Assembly (NCBI RefSeq): GCF_000620045.1 | Contig: NZ_JHVH01000001.1 | Location: forward strand, 310,001 to 374,000 | Direction: 5' to 3' | From: Halomonas halodenitrificans DSM 735 | GTDB taxonomy: Bacteria > Pseudomonadota > Gammaproteobacteria > Pseudomonadales > Halomonadaceae | Length of the DNA: 64,000 nucleotides | Shown here: positions 38,874 to 47,192 of the stretch, one piece after another | Layout of the letters: every line of letters begins with the position of its first letter | Position numbering within the stretch: the stretch's first letter is position 1 | Notes under the pieces: model-generated | What the model was told of the DNA's origin: nothing | Seen by the model: the letters and a program-made list of their open reading frames with translations, nothing else | Database searches by the model: none | Translations under genes and position numbers: made by a program

Positions 38874-39839
38874 TTGAGACTCCAATACGCCGGCCCCACC
38901 CCAGAGCGCATCGGCTTCTTGCTGCTGCCGCGATTCGCCATGGTGGCCCTCTTCTCGGCCATCGAGCCCCTGCGCATCGCCAATCGCATCGGCGGCCAAA
39001 GGCTGTTCGAATGGCATCTGATCAGCCGCGATGGCGGTCCGGTAGCGGCATCCAACGGCATGCCCCTGGGCGTGGACCATGCGATGCAGGCGGCACCGTT
39101 CTCGCCTAGCCTTGCCATCTGCGCCAGCTTCGACCCGACTGCCTGCATCGACGCCGAGCTGACCGACTGGCTGCGGCAGCGCGCCGCCACCGGCTGCATC
39201 CTCGGCGGCATGGATACCGGCTGCTTCATGCTCGCTGCGGCGGGGCTGCTGGACGACCAGACGGTAACGCTGCACTGGGAGAGCCTGCCGGAGTTCCGGG
39301 CTCACTTCCCCCGGGTCGATGCGGTCGAGTCGCTCTACGAGGTGACTCCCGGCAGCTTTTCCTGTGCGGGAGGCAGCTCGGCCATCGACATGAGCCTCGA
39401 CCTGATCAACCGTCGTCACGGCGCACGGCTGGCCGAGCGGGTACGGGATCAGCTGCTCCACGACCAGGGTCGACGCCCCGCCAGTCGGCAGCGGGACCCG
39501 GCACTCACCCTCGACCCTCTGGTCCGTCGCGCCATTGCCCTGATGGAAGCCAATCTGGAAACGCCATTGCCCATCGGGGATCTGGCGAACGAGCTCGAGA
39601 CCAGCTGGCGCCGTCTGGAACGCCGTTTCCTCCGTTATCTCGGCGACACCCCTCAACGCACTTATCTGGCCATACGGCTCGACCATGCTCTGCGACTGCT
39701 GAGCGAGACGCCTTACGACATTACCCGGATTGCCCTGGCCTGCGGGTTTGCCTCTCCTTCCAGCTTCACGCGGGCCTTTCGTCGACGCCATGGCCTGACC
39801 CCGAGTGCGTTGCGCAGACACCGTGGACACCCCTCCTGA
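38874..39839 (+). CDS. GlxA-family (PfpI + AraC) transcriptional regulator 1
   Basis: The 321-residue protein has an N-terminal DJ-1/PfpI-like ligand domain (RIGFLLLPRFAMVALFSAIEPLRIANR, short form ALFSAIEPLRIANR; ILGGMDTGCFMLAAAGLL). Two C-terminal AraC helix-turn-helices follow (LPIGDLANELETSWRRLERRF and YDITRIALACGFASPSSFTRAFRRRHG). This layout matches CdhR/GbdR-type activators of carnitine and glycine betaine catabolism. The start is a TTG at 38874; AATACGCCG follows and no better start is seen. It sits 92 bases upstream of the GBBH-like gene. Confidence 0.9.
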   Translation: MRLQYAGPTPERIGFLLLPRFAMVALFSAIEPLRIANRIGGQRLFEWHLISRDGGPVAASNGMPLGVDHAMQAAPFSPSLAICASFDPTACIDAELTDWLRQRAATGCILGGMDTGCFMLAAAGLLDDQTVTLHWESLPEFRAHFPRVDAVESLYEVTPGSFSCAGGSSAIDMSLDLINRRHGARLAERVRDQLLHDQGRRPASRQRDPALTLDPLVRRAIALMEANLETPLPIGDLANELETSWRRLERRFLRYLGDTPQRTYLAIRLDHALRLLSETPYDITRIALACGFASPSSFTRAFRRRHGLTPSALRRHRGHPS

Positions 39840-39841
39840 GT

Positions 39842-39911
39842 GTCGAATCGTGCACAGTAAGCGTCGAAGCATGCCGCGTCATGCCAGGCCTCGGCTGCCA
39901 CCATGGTCGAA
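39842..39911. promoter_or_regulatory. Phased direct repeats, candidate AraC-type operator
   Basis: GTCGAA occurs at 39842, 39863 and 39906. The first two lie within the longer repeats GTCGAATCGTGC and GTCGAAGCATGC, 21 bases apart, and the third is 43 bases further on. Repeats on one face of the helix upstream of a gene fit GlxA/AraC regulators. The link to the neighbouring regulator is inference. Confidence 0.4.
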
Positions 39912-39931
39912 CAGCGATCAAGGAGCACGAG

Positions 39932-41158
39932 ATGTCGACAGCACTTCCCATTACCCCCGACTATGATGCCTGGCCCATCGAGGCTCACCTGGAGGCGGTC
40001 TCCTTTTCGCCGCGCCTGGTGACGGTACGCTGGAGCGACGGCCGCGAGAGCCGCTACCACAGCGTCTGGCTGCGCGAAAACGCCGCCGACGACTCCACCG
40101 TCAACCCGGCCACCCGGGAGCGCATTCTCGACCTCTCCGTCCTGTCGGCCTGGCCGGAAGTCTCCGCCGCCGAGATCGACGAGGCCGGCGCGCTGTGCAT
40201 CACCTTTAGCCCCGAAGATCGCCATCTGCGCTTTCACCCGGGCTGGCTGCGCGCCCACGACTATGACAACGCCAACGATCCCGAAGCGCCGCTGGTGCCG
40301 GTCACCACCTGGCTCGGCGGCAGCGATGCCGGCCCCGACACCCTGGACGCCGGCGGCCTGCTGGATACCCAGCCGGCAAGCGAAGCCGAAGAGGCCGTTC
40401 TCGCCCCGGCGCTGGAAAGCGTGCTCGGCAAGGGCCTGGTGCGGCTGCGCAACCTGCCCACCGAGCCCGACTCCATCGCGTCGCTGGCCCGGCGTATAGG
40501 CCCGGTGCGGCCGACCAACTTCGGTCAGCTGTTCGACGTCAAGGCCAAGCCCGACCCGGACTCCAACGCCTATACGTCCATTGCCCTGCCGCCCCACGTC
40601 GACCTGCCCACCCGGGAGTATCATCCGGGCCTGCAGATGCTCTATTGCCTGGAAAACAGCGTGGAAGGCGGCGAAGCGGTAATGATGGACGGCTTCGCCA
40701 TCGCCGAGGCCCTGCGCGATCGCCACCCGGAAGCCTGGGAAACGCTGACTCGGGTACGCTGGTGTTATGCCAACACCGCGCGCACCACCGACTACGTCTG
40801 GTTCGAGCCGATGATTCGCCTCGATGCCCGCGGCGAGCTGCTCGAGGTGCGTATCGCCGATTTTCTCCGCGGCCCGCTGCAGACCGCCTTCGAAGACGTC
40901 GAGCCGGCCTATGAAGCACTGATGACCCTGCAGCGGCTGCTGCGCGACCCGGCGTTCGCCATCCGCTTCACCTATCACCCCGGCGACGTCGTCATCTTCG
41001 ACAACCGCCGCCTGCTGCACGCCCGGGACGCCTTCGAAGGCAGCACCGGCCACCGCTGGCTGCAGGGCTGTTACATGGAACGTGACGAGGTGCGTTCGCG
41101 CTATCGCATGGTCCAGCGCGCCCGCCGCCGTCGCCGGCTGACCGCCGAGGCCCCCTAG
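39932..41158 (+). CDS. Gamma-butyrobetaine hydroxylase-like Fe(II)/2-oxoglutarate dioxygenase
   Basis: The 408-residue protein has an N-terminal DUF971 domain (SDGRESRYHSVWLRENAADD) and a C-terminal TauD/TfdA catalytic domain. Fe ligands are H222 and D224 in LPPHVDLPTREYHPGLQ and distal H363 in NRRLLHARDAF. GEAVMMDGF and the 2-oxoglutarate arginine after the distal His also fit. It probably hydroxylates gamma-butyrobetaine to carnitine or a similar trimethylammonium acid. The N-domain lacks the C-x-C-x-x-C zinc cluster of known GBBHs. It sits between two GlxA-type regulators and overlaps the convergent MFS gene by four bases. Confidence 0.85.
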   Translation: MSTALPITPDYDAWPIEAHLEAVSFSPRLVTVRWSDGRESRYHSVWLRENAADDSTVNPATRERILDLSVLSAWPEVSAAEIDEAGALCITFSPEDRHLRFHPGWLRAHDYDNANDPEAPLVPVTTWLGGSDAGPDTLDAGGLLDTQPASEAEEAVLAPALESVLGKGLVRLRNLPTEPDSIASLARRIGPVRPTNFGQLFDVKAKPDPDSNAYTSIALPPHVDLPTREYHPGLQMLYCLENSVEGGEAVMMDGFAIAEALRDRHPEAWETLTRVRWCYANTARTTDYVWFEPMIRLDARGELLEVRIADFLRGPLQTAFEDVEPAYEALMTLQRLLRDPAFAIRFTYHPGDVVIFDNRRLLHARDAFEGSTGHRWLQGCYMERDEVRSRYRMVQRARRRRRLTAEAP

Positions 41159-42660
41159 CGCCGAGCCGCGGCCCCGCTGTCCTTCACTCGATCGCGCTGG
41201 TCCTTGAACGCGACCCCGAGGGCACCGAGCATGACCAGCCCGATCAAGCCAAACCCGAGCGTCACGGCGACCGGCCAGGAGGCCACGCTGAGCGCCGCGA
41301 AAACCGCCGCCGTGATCACGGCGATGCCGATCGAGGTGCCGATACGCTGGCCGGTCTGCATGATGGCGCCGGAGCTTCCCGCATACTGCAGGGGGACTCC
41401 TGCCAGCGTCAGCGTCTGGTTGGGGCTGATCACGGAGCCCTGGGCCACGCCGATCAGCGATAGCGACAGCAGCAGCCACCATACGCTGAGATGGCCCCCT
41501 TGATTCAGCAGGATGACAGCAACACTCGCTGCGAGGCCGACGATGGCGAAAAACAGGCCGCCAATGACCACCTTGCGGCCGTAAACCATGACTCGCCTGC
41601 CGGCCCAGTTGGCCGCATAGGCGGAAATGAAGGCCGCCGGGATGCCTACCAGGCCGGCCTGAAGCGCTGACTTGCCGAGGCCCTGCTGGAGATACAGCGC
41701 CACCAGCACCCAGATGCTGGTCATGCCGGTAAAGTAGAGCGTCATGATAAGCGCGCCGTTGGTGAAGCTGTGGGTGGAGAAGATACTCAAGTCCACCATG
41801 GGGCTGCGCCCCAGGCGGGCATAGTAGCGCTCCCAGCGCACCCAGACCGCGACAAGCGCGAGCCCCAGCGGCAGCAGCAGCCAGGTAAGCGCCGAAGAGC
41901 GCGCCTCCATGAACGGAAACAGCACGGCGAATACGGCGAGCCCCAGCAACAGGGAGCCGACTGGATCCAGCTTGCGGAACATATACAGGGCGGTGCGCAG
42001 GGCACGCTGCGAGGTGCCTGTCGTCGCTCCCGGGGCACGGCTGAACAGCGGTTTCGGGAACCAGGCAAAGGCCATGATGAGGGTGGCAATGCCGATGGGT
42101 ACGTTGAGCAGAAACGTCAGCCGCCAGCCCAGGTCAACCCCGCCAAGCTCGATCAGCAAGCCCCCCAGTACGGGGCCGATACCTACCGACACCCCCACCG
42201 CGCTGCCGAAATAGCCGAACGCCTTGGCGCGCTCGGCGCCGCGGAAATACTGCTGGATCATGCCGACCCCCTGGGGGTTCAGCAGCCCCGAGCCGACACC
42301 CTGAACAAAGCGGGCGACGTTGAGCCAGGTGGCATCCGAGGCCAGGCCCGCGGCAATGGACGCCGCCGTGAATAGCGTGACGCCGATAATGAAGATGCCG
42401 CCACGGCCCATGATGTCGCCGGCACGGCCGGCCGCCACCAGCACCACGCCGAAGGTCAGGGCATAGCCGGAGAGCACCCACTGCAGGTCGGACTGGCTGG
42501 CTTCCAGCCCCTGCTGGATGGAGGGCAAGGCGACGTTGACGATGCTGACACCGATCAGTGACATGACGATAGCAGCCAACAGCACCGCTAGAACGCGCCA
42601 GCGCACCGATTCGGGAATGACCTCGTCGCTTGTCTGCTCTGAATCCCGCTGACTCTGCAC
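41155..42660 (-). CDS. MFS transporter, DHA2 (EmrB/QacA) family
   Basis: The 501-residue protein has fourteen predicted helices. Motifs include LIGVSIVNVALPSIQQ in the first helix (DHA2 motif D1), DLQWVLSGYALTFGVVLVAAGRAGDIMGR with motif A, and GVSVGIGPVLGGLLIE (motif C, typical of exporters). It is more likely a drug or metabolite exporter than a carnitine importer. Its location in the cluster may be incidental or may serve efflux of an intermediate. Confidence 0.88.
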   Translation of the reverse strand: MQSQRDSEQTSDEVIPESVRWRVLAVLLAAIVMSLIGVSIVNVALPSIQQGLEASQSDLQWVLSGYALTFGVVLVAAGRAGDIMGRGGIFIIGVTLFTAASIAAGLASDATWLNVARFVQGVGSGLLNPQGVGMIQQYFRGAERAKAFGYFGSAVGVSVGIGPVLGGLLIELGGVDLGWRLTFLLNVPIGIATLIMAFAWFPKPLFSRAPGATTGTSQRALRTALYMFRKLDPVGSLLLGLAVFAVLFPFMEARSSALTWLLLPLGLALVAVWVRWERYYARLGRSPMVDLSIFSTHSFTNGALIMTLYFTGMTSIWVLVALYLQQGLGKSALQAGLVGIPAAFISAYAANWAGRRVMVYGRKVVIGGLFFAIVGLAASVAVILLNQGGHLSVWWLLLSLSLIGVAQGSVISPNQTLTLAGVPLQYAGSSGAIMQTGQRIGTSIGIAVITAAVFAALSVASWPVAVTLGFGLIGLVMLGALGVAFKDQRDRVKDSGAAARR

Positions 42661-42751
42661 TGGTCAATGCCTCCGTCCATGTATCCTCCGTTATAGCGCG
42701 CCAGCCATGGTGACACCCTGTCACAGGGTACGCACCAGCGATGAAGACCCC

Positions 42752-43753
42752 TCAGCCTTGCCCGCGCTCTGCCGTCACGCTGGGCGCCTCGCCGAAGCGG
42801 CGACGGTAGGCTCGCGTAAAGTGGGCCGGCTGGGTGAAGCCGGTCGCCAGCGCCGCCTCTGTCACCAGGCTCTGGCTATCGGCGAGCAGCTGACGAGCAC
42901 GATCGAGGCGCATGCCCAGATAACATTGCTGTGGCGTTTCCCCGAAGTGGCGCTGGAAGAGCCGCGCCAGCTGCCGCTGAGACTGTCCCACCAACCGACA
43001 GAGTTCGGGAACCGATAACGCCTTGCCGAGATTGGCCTCCATGATGGCCAGGGCCCGCATCACGCTACGTGGCAGCTCCCCGTGGCGTAGCGGCAGCTCC
43101 TCTCCACCGCGAGGCCTCTGGTGGACCAGCTGCAGTCCGATGGCATCCACCAGTGCCGGCCCGTACAGCTGTTCGATCCAGGTCAGCATCATGTCGATGC
43201 CGGCCGCACCGCCCGACCCCGTCAGCCGTGTGTCATCCAGTTCGTAGTGAGCGGGACTGACCTCGAGATCGGGAAACTCGCGGCGAAAGGCCGCGACGCT
43301 TTCCCAGTGCAGCGCCACCCGGTATCCCGACAGCACGCCCGCCCGCGCCAGAATGAAGGGGGCCGTATCCAGTCCGCCCAGCCAACCGCCATGGGCGGCG
43401 ATACGCCGCAATACGGCACGATCCTGAAAGCGGACGGTTGCTTCTGCATCGTATGACGACACCACCATCAGCCTCGCCGTATCTCCCAGAGAGTCGATGG
43501 CTCCATCCACGTCGATGCGCACGCCGTTGCTCGCCACGACCGCCTCGCCGTCTGCCGAGAGCAGCCGCCAGGCGAAAAGATCACGACCGAAGCGATTGGC
43601 CACTCGCAACGGCTCCAGCAGGCAGAACAGGGTCAGCATGGAAAAACGCGACACCAGCCACACATTGAGCGTGTGCTCGGCCTGCTCCGGGGTCAGAAGA
43701 GGAGGTGAGTCGGGTCGAGGGTAGGGCCAAAGCCCTTCGATAACGTCAGTCAT
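42752..43753 (-). CDS. GlxA-family (PfpI + AraC) transcriptional regulator 2
   Basis: The 333-residue protein has the same two-part build as regulator 1. A PfpI-like domain (LVSRFSMLTLFCLLEPLRVANRFG, short form LLEPLRVANRFG; WLGGLDTAPFILARAGVL) is followed by an AraC DNA-binding domain (LSVPELCRLVGQSQRQLARLFQRHFG and VTEAALATGFTQPAHFTRAYRRRFG). The start is the ATG at 43753. It is transcribed away from the six-gene catabolic operon, the usual place for that operon's activator. Confidence 0.9.
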   Translation of the reverse strand: MTDVIEGLWPYPRPDSPPLLTPEQAEHTLNVWLVSRFSMLTLFCLLEPLRVANRFGRDLFAWRLLSADGEAVVASNGVRIDVDGAIDSLGDTARLMVVSSYDAEATVRFQDRAVLRRIAAHGGWLGGLDTAPFILARAGVLSGYRVALHWESVAAFRREFPDLEVSPAHYELDDTRLTGSGGAAGIDMMLTWIEQLYGPALVDAIGLQLVHQRPRGGEELPLRHGELPRSVMRALAIMEANLGKALSVPELCRLVGQSQRQLARLFQRHFGETPQQCYLGMRLDRARQLLADSQSLVTEAALATGFTQPAHFTRAYRRRFGEAPSVTAERGQG

Positions 43754-43783
43754 GACTAAAATAGTCAACTTTATGGCCAACTT
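43754..43783. promoter_or_regulatory. Operator-like palindrome and direct repeats in the divergent gap
   Basis: GACTAAAATAGTC at 43754-43766 is a palindrome touching the start codon of regulator 2. CAACTT is repeated directly at 43766-43771 and 43778-43783, twelve bases apart. The 99-base gap must hold both divergent promoters. These are candidate regulator sites; no factor can be named from sequence. Confidence 0.35.
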
Positions 43784-43852
43784 AATCAAGTAATACGGCG
43801 CAGGGGGCCTTAGGGTAGGGAGCGACCTAGCACAGCCAGTGGAGATACCGCC

Positions 43853-44971
43853 ATGACCCACATCATGCCCCTTGCCAATCGCCGCCACCTGGCGATCGAG
43901 CACGTCGGCCGCCAGCGCCAGTTTGCCGCCCTCTGGCTGCGCGAGCACAGCCCCGATGCCGATACCCTGGATCCGCGTACCGGCCAGCGCCTGATCGAGG
44001 CGGCGGAGCTGCCGCTATCACTGACAATCGAGTCGAGCGAGGTCAAGGGCGACCAGCTTCATCTGTGCTTCAGCGATGACCATCGTACTGCCTTCGATCT
44101 CGACGCGCTGTTCGAGGAGATGCCCAGCGATCCTCCCAGGAGGCTGTGGGATGCCGCCGGCGCTCCCCTTCCACAGACCGACTTTGAGGCGGCGCGCGAG
44201 GACGACTCGGCCCTGCTGGACATGCTGGAAGCGCTGCATCGCGATGGGTTCGCGGTCGTCTCCGGTGTGCCGGCGCAGACCGATGGGATGCAGTCCCTGA
44301 TCGACCGTATCGGTCCGCTGCGCCGCACCAACTGGGGCGGCATTGCCGACGTCAAGTCCGTGGCCAACGCCTATGATCTGACCATGACCCAGCGAGGCCT
44401 GGAGCCCCACACGGACAATCCCTACCGCGACCCCATCCCCGGCTACATCTGGCTGCACTGCCTGACCAATGCCGCCGATGGCGGGGACAGCACCCTGGCA
44501 GACGGCTTCATGGCGGCTCGCCTGCTGCGTGAACGCGACCCCGAAGCCTACGCCACACTGACCCGAGTCACTCCCGGCTTCCGCTATCACGATGCCGACA
44601 CCCACCTGGAGAGCGAGGGGCCGCTGATCGAGCTGAACAGCCACGGCCATCCGGTACGAGTACGTTACTCCAACCGCACCGAGCAGGTTCCGGCATTGCC
44701 TCCCGAGGAGCTCGAAGCCTATTACGCCGCACGCCAGGCCTTCTATCGGCTGATCACCGGCGAGGAGCTGACGCTGCACCTCAAGCTCGACCCCGGCCAG
44801 ATGCTGATCATGGACAACTATCGCCTGCTCCATGGGCGCAGCGCCTTTCAGCTTGCCGGGGGCGTACGCCATATGCGCCAGGGGTACGTGGACCGGGACA
44901 GCACCGCCAGCCGACGCCGTACGCTGCGCCAGCGTCTCGCCACCTCACAGATCTCGGGAGAGACCGCATGA
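43853..44971 (+). CDS. TauD/GBBH-like Fe(II)/2-oxoglutarate dioxygenase (TmpA-like)
   Basis: The 372-residue protein has a DUF971-like N domain (QRQFAALWLREHSPDADTLD, no zinc cysteines) and a TauD catalytic domain. Fe ligands are H186 and D188 in LEPHTDNPYRDPIPGYIWLH and distal H327 in NYRLLHGRSAF. The PHTDNPYRDP stretch and the directly following HD-domain gene match the TmpA-TmpB pairing, in which TmpA hydroxylates 2-(trimethylammonio)ethylphosphonate. GBBH itself is the alternative. It leads a six-gene operon and overlaps the next gene by ATGA. Substrate is a quaternary ammonium compound by inference. Confidence 0.82.
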   Translation: MTHIMPLANRRHLAIEHVGRQRQFAALWLREHSPDADTLDPRTGQRLIEAAELPLSLTIESSEVKGDQLHLCFSDDHRTAFDLDALFEEMPSDPPRRLWDAAGAPLPQTDFEAAREDDSALLDMLEALHRDGFAVVSGVPAQTDGMQSLIDRIGPLRRTNWGGIADVKSVANAYDLTMTQRGLEPHTDNPYRDPIPGYIWLHCLTNAADGGDSTLADGFMAARLLRERDPEAYATLTRVTPGFRYHDADTHLESEGPLIELNSHGHPVRVRYSNRTEQVPALPPEELEAYYAARQAFYRLITGEELTLHLKLDPGQMLIMDNYRLLHGRSAFQLAGGVRHMRQGYVDRDSTASRRRTLRQRLATSQISGETA

Positions 44972-45555
44972 AACAAGCACGCTTTCGTCACTTCGGTGAG
45001 GCCCAACATGCCGAATGGGCCCTGATCGACGCCCGCTTCCGCGACTACGTCGACGACGCCCCCCGCCGGGTACTGGCCCATCTGCACAATCTGGCCGGCG
45101 ACCATCACGGCTACCCGGTGGATCGCTACGAGCACAGCCTGCAGACCGCGACACGCGCGCTGCGCGACGGCGCCGACGAGGAGATGGTGGTCTGTGCCCT
45201 GCTTCACGACATCGGCGACGACCTGGCGCCGGCCAACCACGCCGATATCGCGGCGGCCATCCTCGAGCCCTTCATCGACCCGCTCAATGCCTGGATGATT
45301 CGCCACCACGAGCTCTTTCAGGGGTATCACTACCGGCACTTCTTCGGGCAGGACCCGCTTGCACGCGAGCAGTATCGCGACCATCCCGCCTATGCGCGCA
45401 CCGTGCGCTTCTGCGACGAGTGGGATCAGGCCAGCTTCGACCCCGACTACGACACCCTCCCGCTTGAGCACTTCGTTCCGATGGTGGAGAGAGTGCTTGG
45501 CCGCACCCCGCGCGGCGGCCTTCCCGAGCCGCTGTCCGAGGAGTCCGTGTCATGA
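44968..45555 (+). CDS. HD-domain protein, PhnZ/TmpB-like mixed-valent diiron oxygenase candidate
   Basis: The 195-residue protein has HD ligands H56 (RYEHSLQTATRA), H80-D81 (CALLHDIGDDLAP), then histidines H91 (ANHADIAAAIL), H113/H114 (MIRHHELFQ) and H121, and a late Asp in FCDEWDQASFD. Length and ligand order fit PhnZ/TmpB rather than phosphohydrolases. In TmpA/TmpB the HD partner oxidatively cleaves the hydroxylated intermediate; in MIOX the same fold breaks a C-C bond. It overlaps both neighbours by four bases, which argues for one coupled pathway. Catalytic class is an inference from pairing. Confidence 0.75.
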   Translation: MKQARFRHFGEAQHAEWALIDARFRDYVDDAPRRVLAHLHNLAGDHHGYPVDRYEHSLQTATRALRDGADEEMVVCALLHDIGDDLAPANHADIAAAILEPFIDPLNAWMIRHHELFQGYHYRHFFGQDPLAREQYRDHPAYARTVRFCDEWDQASFDPDYDTLPLEHFVPMVERVLGRTPRGGLPEPLSEESVS

Positions 45556-47153
45556 GCCAGACCTGCGCGCAGCAGCTCTTGAGCCTACTGGAAGCATATG
45601 GCGTCGACACCGCCTTCGGCATCCCCGGGGTACACACGGTCGAGTTCTACCGAGCGCTGGGGCAGAGCCGAATCCAGCATGTGACCCCGCGCCATGAACA
45701 GGGGGCCGGCTTCATGGCCGACGGCTATGCCCGGGCCAGCGGCAAGCCGGCGGCCTGCTTCATCATCACCGGCCCGGGCATGACCAATATCGCCACCGCC
45801 ATGGGCCAGGCACTGGCCGATTCGGTGCCGATGCTGGTGATCTCCAGCGTCAACCAGCGCCACACCCTGGGGCGTGGCCAGGGACGGCTGCACGAGATGC
45901 CGCACCAGAGTCAGACCCTGGCCGGCGTCAGCCTCTTCAGCCACACTCTCCTCGACCCGGCAGCGTTGCCCGAGGCGCTGAGTCGCGCCTTCGCGATCTT
46001 TGCCTCCGCCCGGCCGGGTCCGGTGCATATCGAGATTCCCCTCGACGTGATGGCCGCCCCGGCACCTCCGGCACCGGCAGCCCCGGCCCGCACCTTTCCA
46101 CCGGCACCCGCGCCCGAGGCCCTGGCACTGGCCGCCGACTGGCTGGCTGCCGCGCAGCGCCCGCTGGTCCTGCTCGGCGGCGGCACTGCCGCCTCGCCTC
46201 AGGCCGCCCGCCGACTGGTCGAGCGCCTCGACGCCCCGACCTTCACCACCATCAACGCCAAGGGGGTGCTCGGCCTGGACCATCCCCTCGACCTGGGCGC
46301 CACTCCCAGCCTGCCAGCCGCGCGCCGGCTGGCGGCCCAGGCCGACGTGGTGCTGGCGCTAGGCACCGAGCTGGGTGAAACCGACTACGACATGTTCACC
46401 GACGATGGCTTTCACCTCGATGGCCGCCTGGTGCGCGTCGATATCGACCCCCAGCAGCTGGGCCGCAACCAGGCCGCCGACCTGGCCATCCTCGCCGAGG
46501 CTGGCCAGGCCATGAACGGGCTGCTCGAGCACCTGCCGGCGGCGGCCGAGCGCGATGGCGCAATCCGGGCCGCCACCGCACGCAGCGAGCTGGCCCTGTG
46601 CGACGACCCGGAGCTCGCGCCCTATGTGCCGCTCTACGCCGTCCTGCGCGACATACTGCCCGACGCCATCGTGGTGGGCGACTCCACCGGCCCGGTCTAT
46701 GCCGGCAACTTCCTGGCCTCGTTTCCGGCCCCGCAGCGCTGGTTCAACGCCGCAACCGGCTTCGGCACGCTCGGCTACGGCCTGCCCGCCGCCCTGGGAG
46801 CCGCCCTGGCTCAGCCGCAGCACCCGGTGGTGGCGCTGGTCGGCGACGGCGGACTCCAGTTCGTTCTCGGCGAGCTCGGCACCGCCCGCGACCTGGGACG
46901 CGCCGTGGCCGTGGTGACCTGGAACAACGACGGCTATGACGAGATCCGTCGCTACATGTCGATGAGCGAGGTGCCTCATCTCGGCGTCGACCTGGCGGCA
47001 CCGGACTTCAAGGCACAGGCTGCCAGCTACTCGTGCCGCTACCGGTGCGTGGGTAGCCCCGCCTCCCTGGGGCAGGCCCTGGCCGAGCTCGGTGCCGATG
47101 ACTCCCCCCTGCTGATCGAGGTGGATGCCGCGGCCTGGCTCACCGCTCTCTAG
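45552..47153 (+). CDS. ThDP-dependent 2-oxo acid decarboxylase (acetolactate synthase-like)
   Basis: The 533-residue enzyme has the three domains of ThDP enzymes. Catalytic E49 is in TPRHEQGAGFMADGYARASG. The ThDP/Mg motif runs from G431-D432-G433 (LVGDGGLQF) to N458-N459 (VTWNNDGYDE). The best family match I recognise is 5-guanidino-2-oxopentanoate decarboxylase (AruI-like); no transaminase or guanidinobutyrase is nearby to support arginine as substrate. With the aldehyde dehydrogenase at the operon end, it could convert a 2-oxo acid to an aldehyde and then an acid. Start by ATGA overlap. Confidence 0.85.
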   Translation: MSQTCAQQLLSLLEAYGVDTAFGIPGVHTVEFYRALGQSRIQHVTPRHEQGAGFMADGYARASGKPAACFIITGPGMTNIATAMGQALADSVPMLVISSVNQRHTLGRGQGRLHEMPHQSQTLAGVSLFSHTLLDPAALPEALSRAFAIFASARPGPVHIEIPLDVMAAPAPPAPAAPARTFPPAPAPEALALAADWLAAAQRPLVLLGGGTAASPQAARRLVERLDAPTFTTINAKGVLGLDHPLDLGATPSLPAARRLAAQADVVLALGTELGETDYDMFTDDGFHLDGRLVRVDIDPQQLGRNQAADLAILAEAGQAMNGLLEHLPAAAERDGAIRAATARSELALCDDPELAPYVPLYAVLRDILPDAIVVGDSTGPVYAGNFLASFPAPQRWFNAATGFGTLGYGLPAALGAALAQPQHPVVALVGDGGLQFVLGELGTARDLGRAVAVVTWNNDGYDEIRRYMSMSEVPHLGVDLAAPDFKAQAASYSCRYRCVGSPASLGQALAELGADDSPLLIEVDAAAWLTAL

Positions 47154-47192
47154 CTCGAGCCCGATTACCCACAATTCTTCAGGAGACCTGAC

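Noticed and set aside
38184..39872. Minus-strand ORF of 562 codons
   Set aside because: Antisense of the DUF2799 and GlxA regulator genes, both of which have clear domain motifs.
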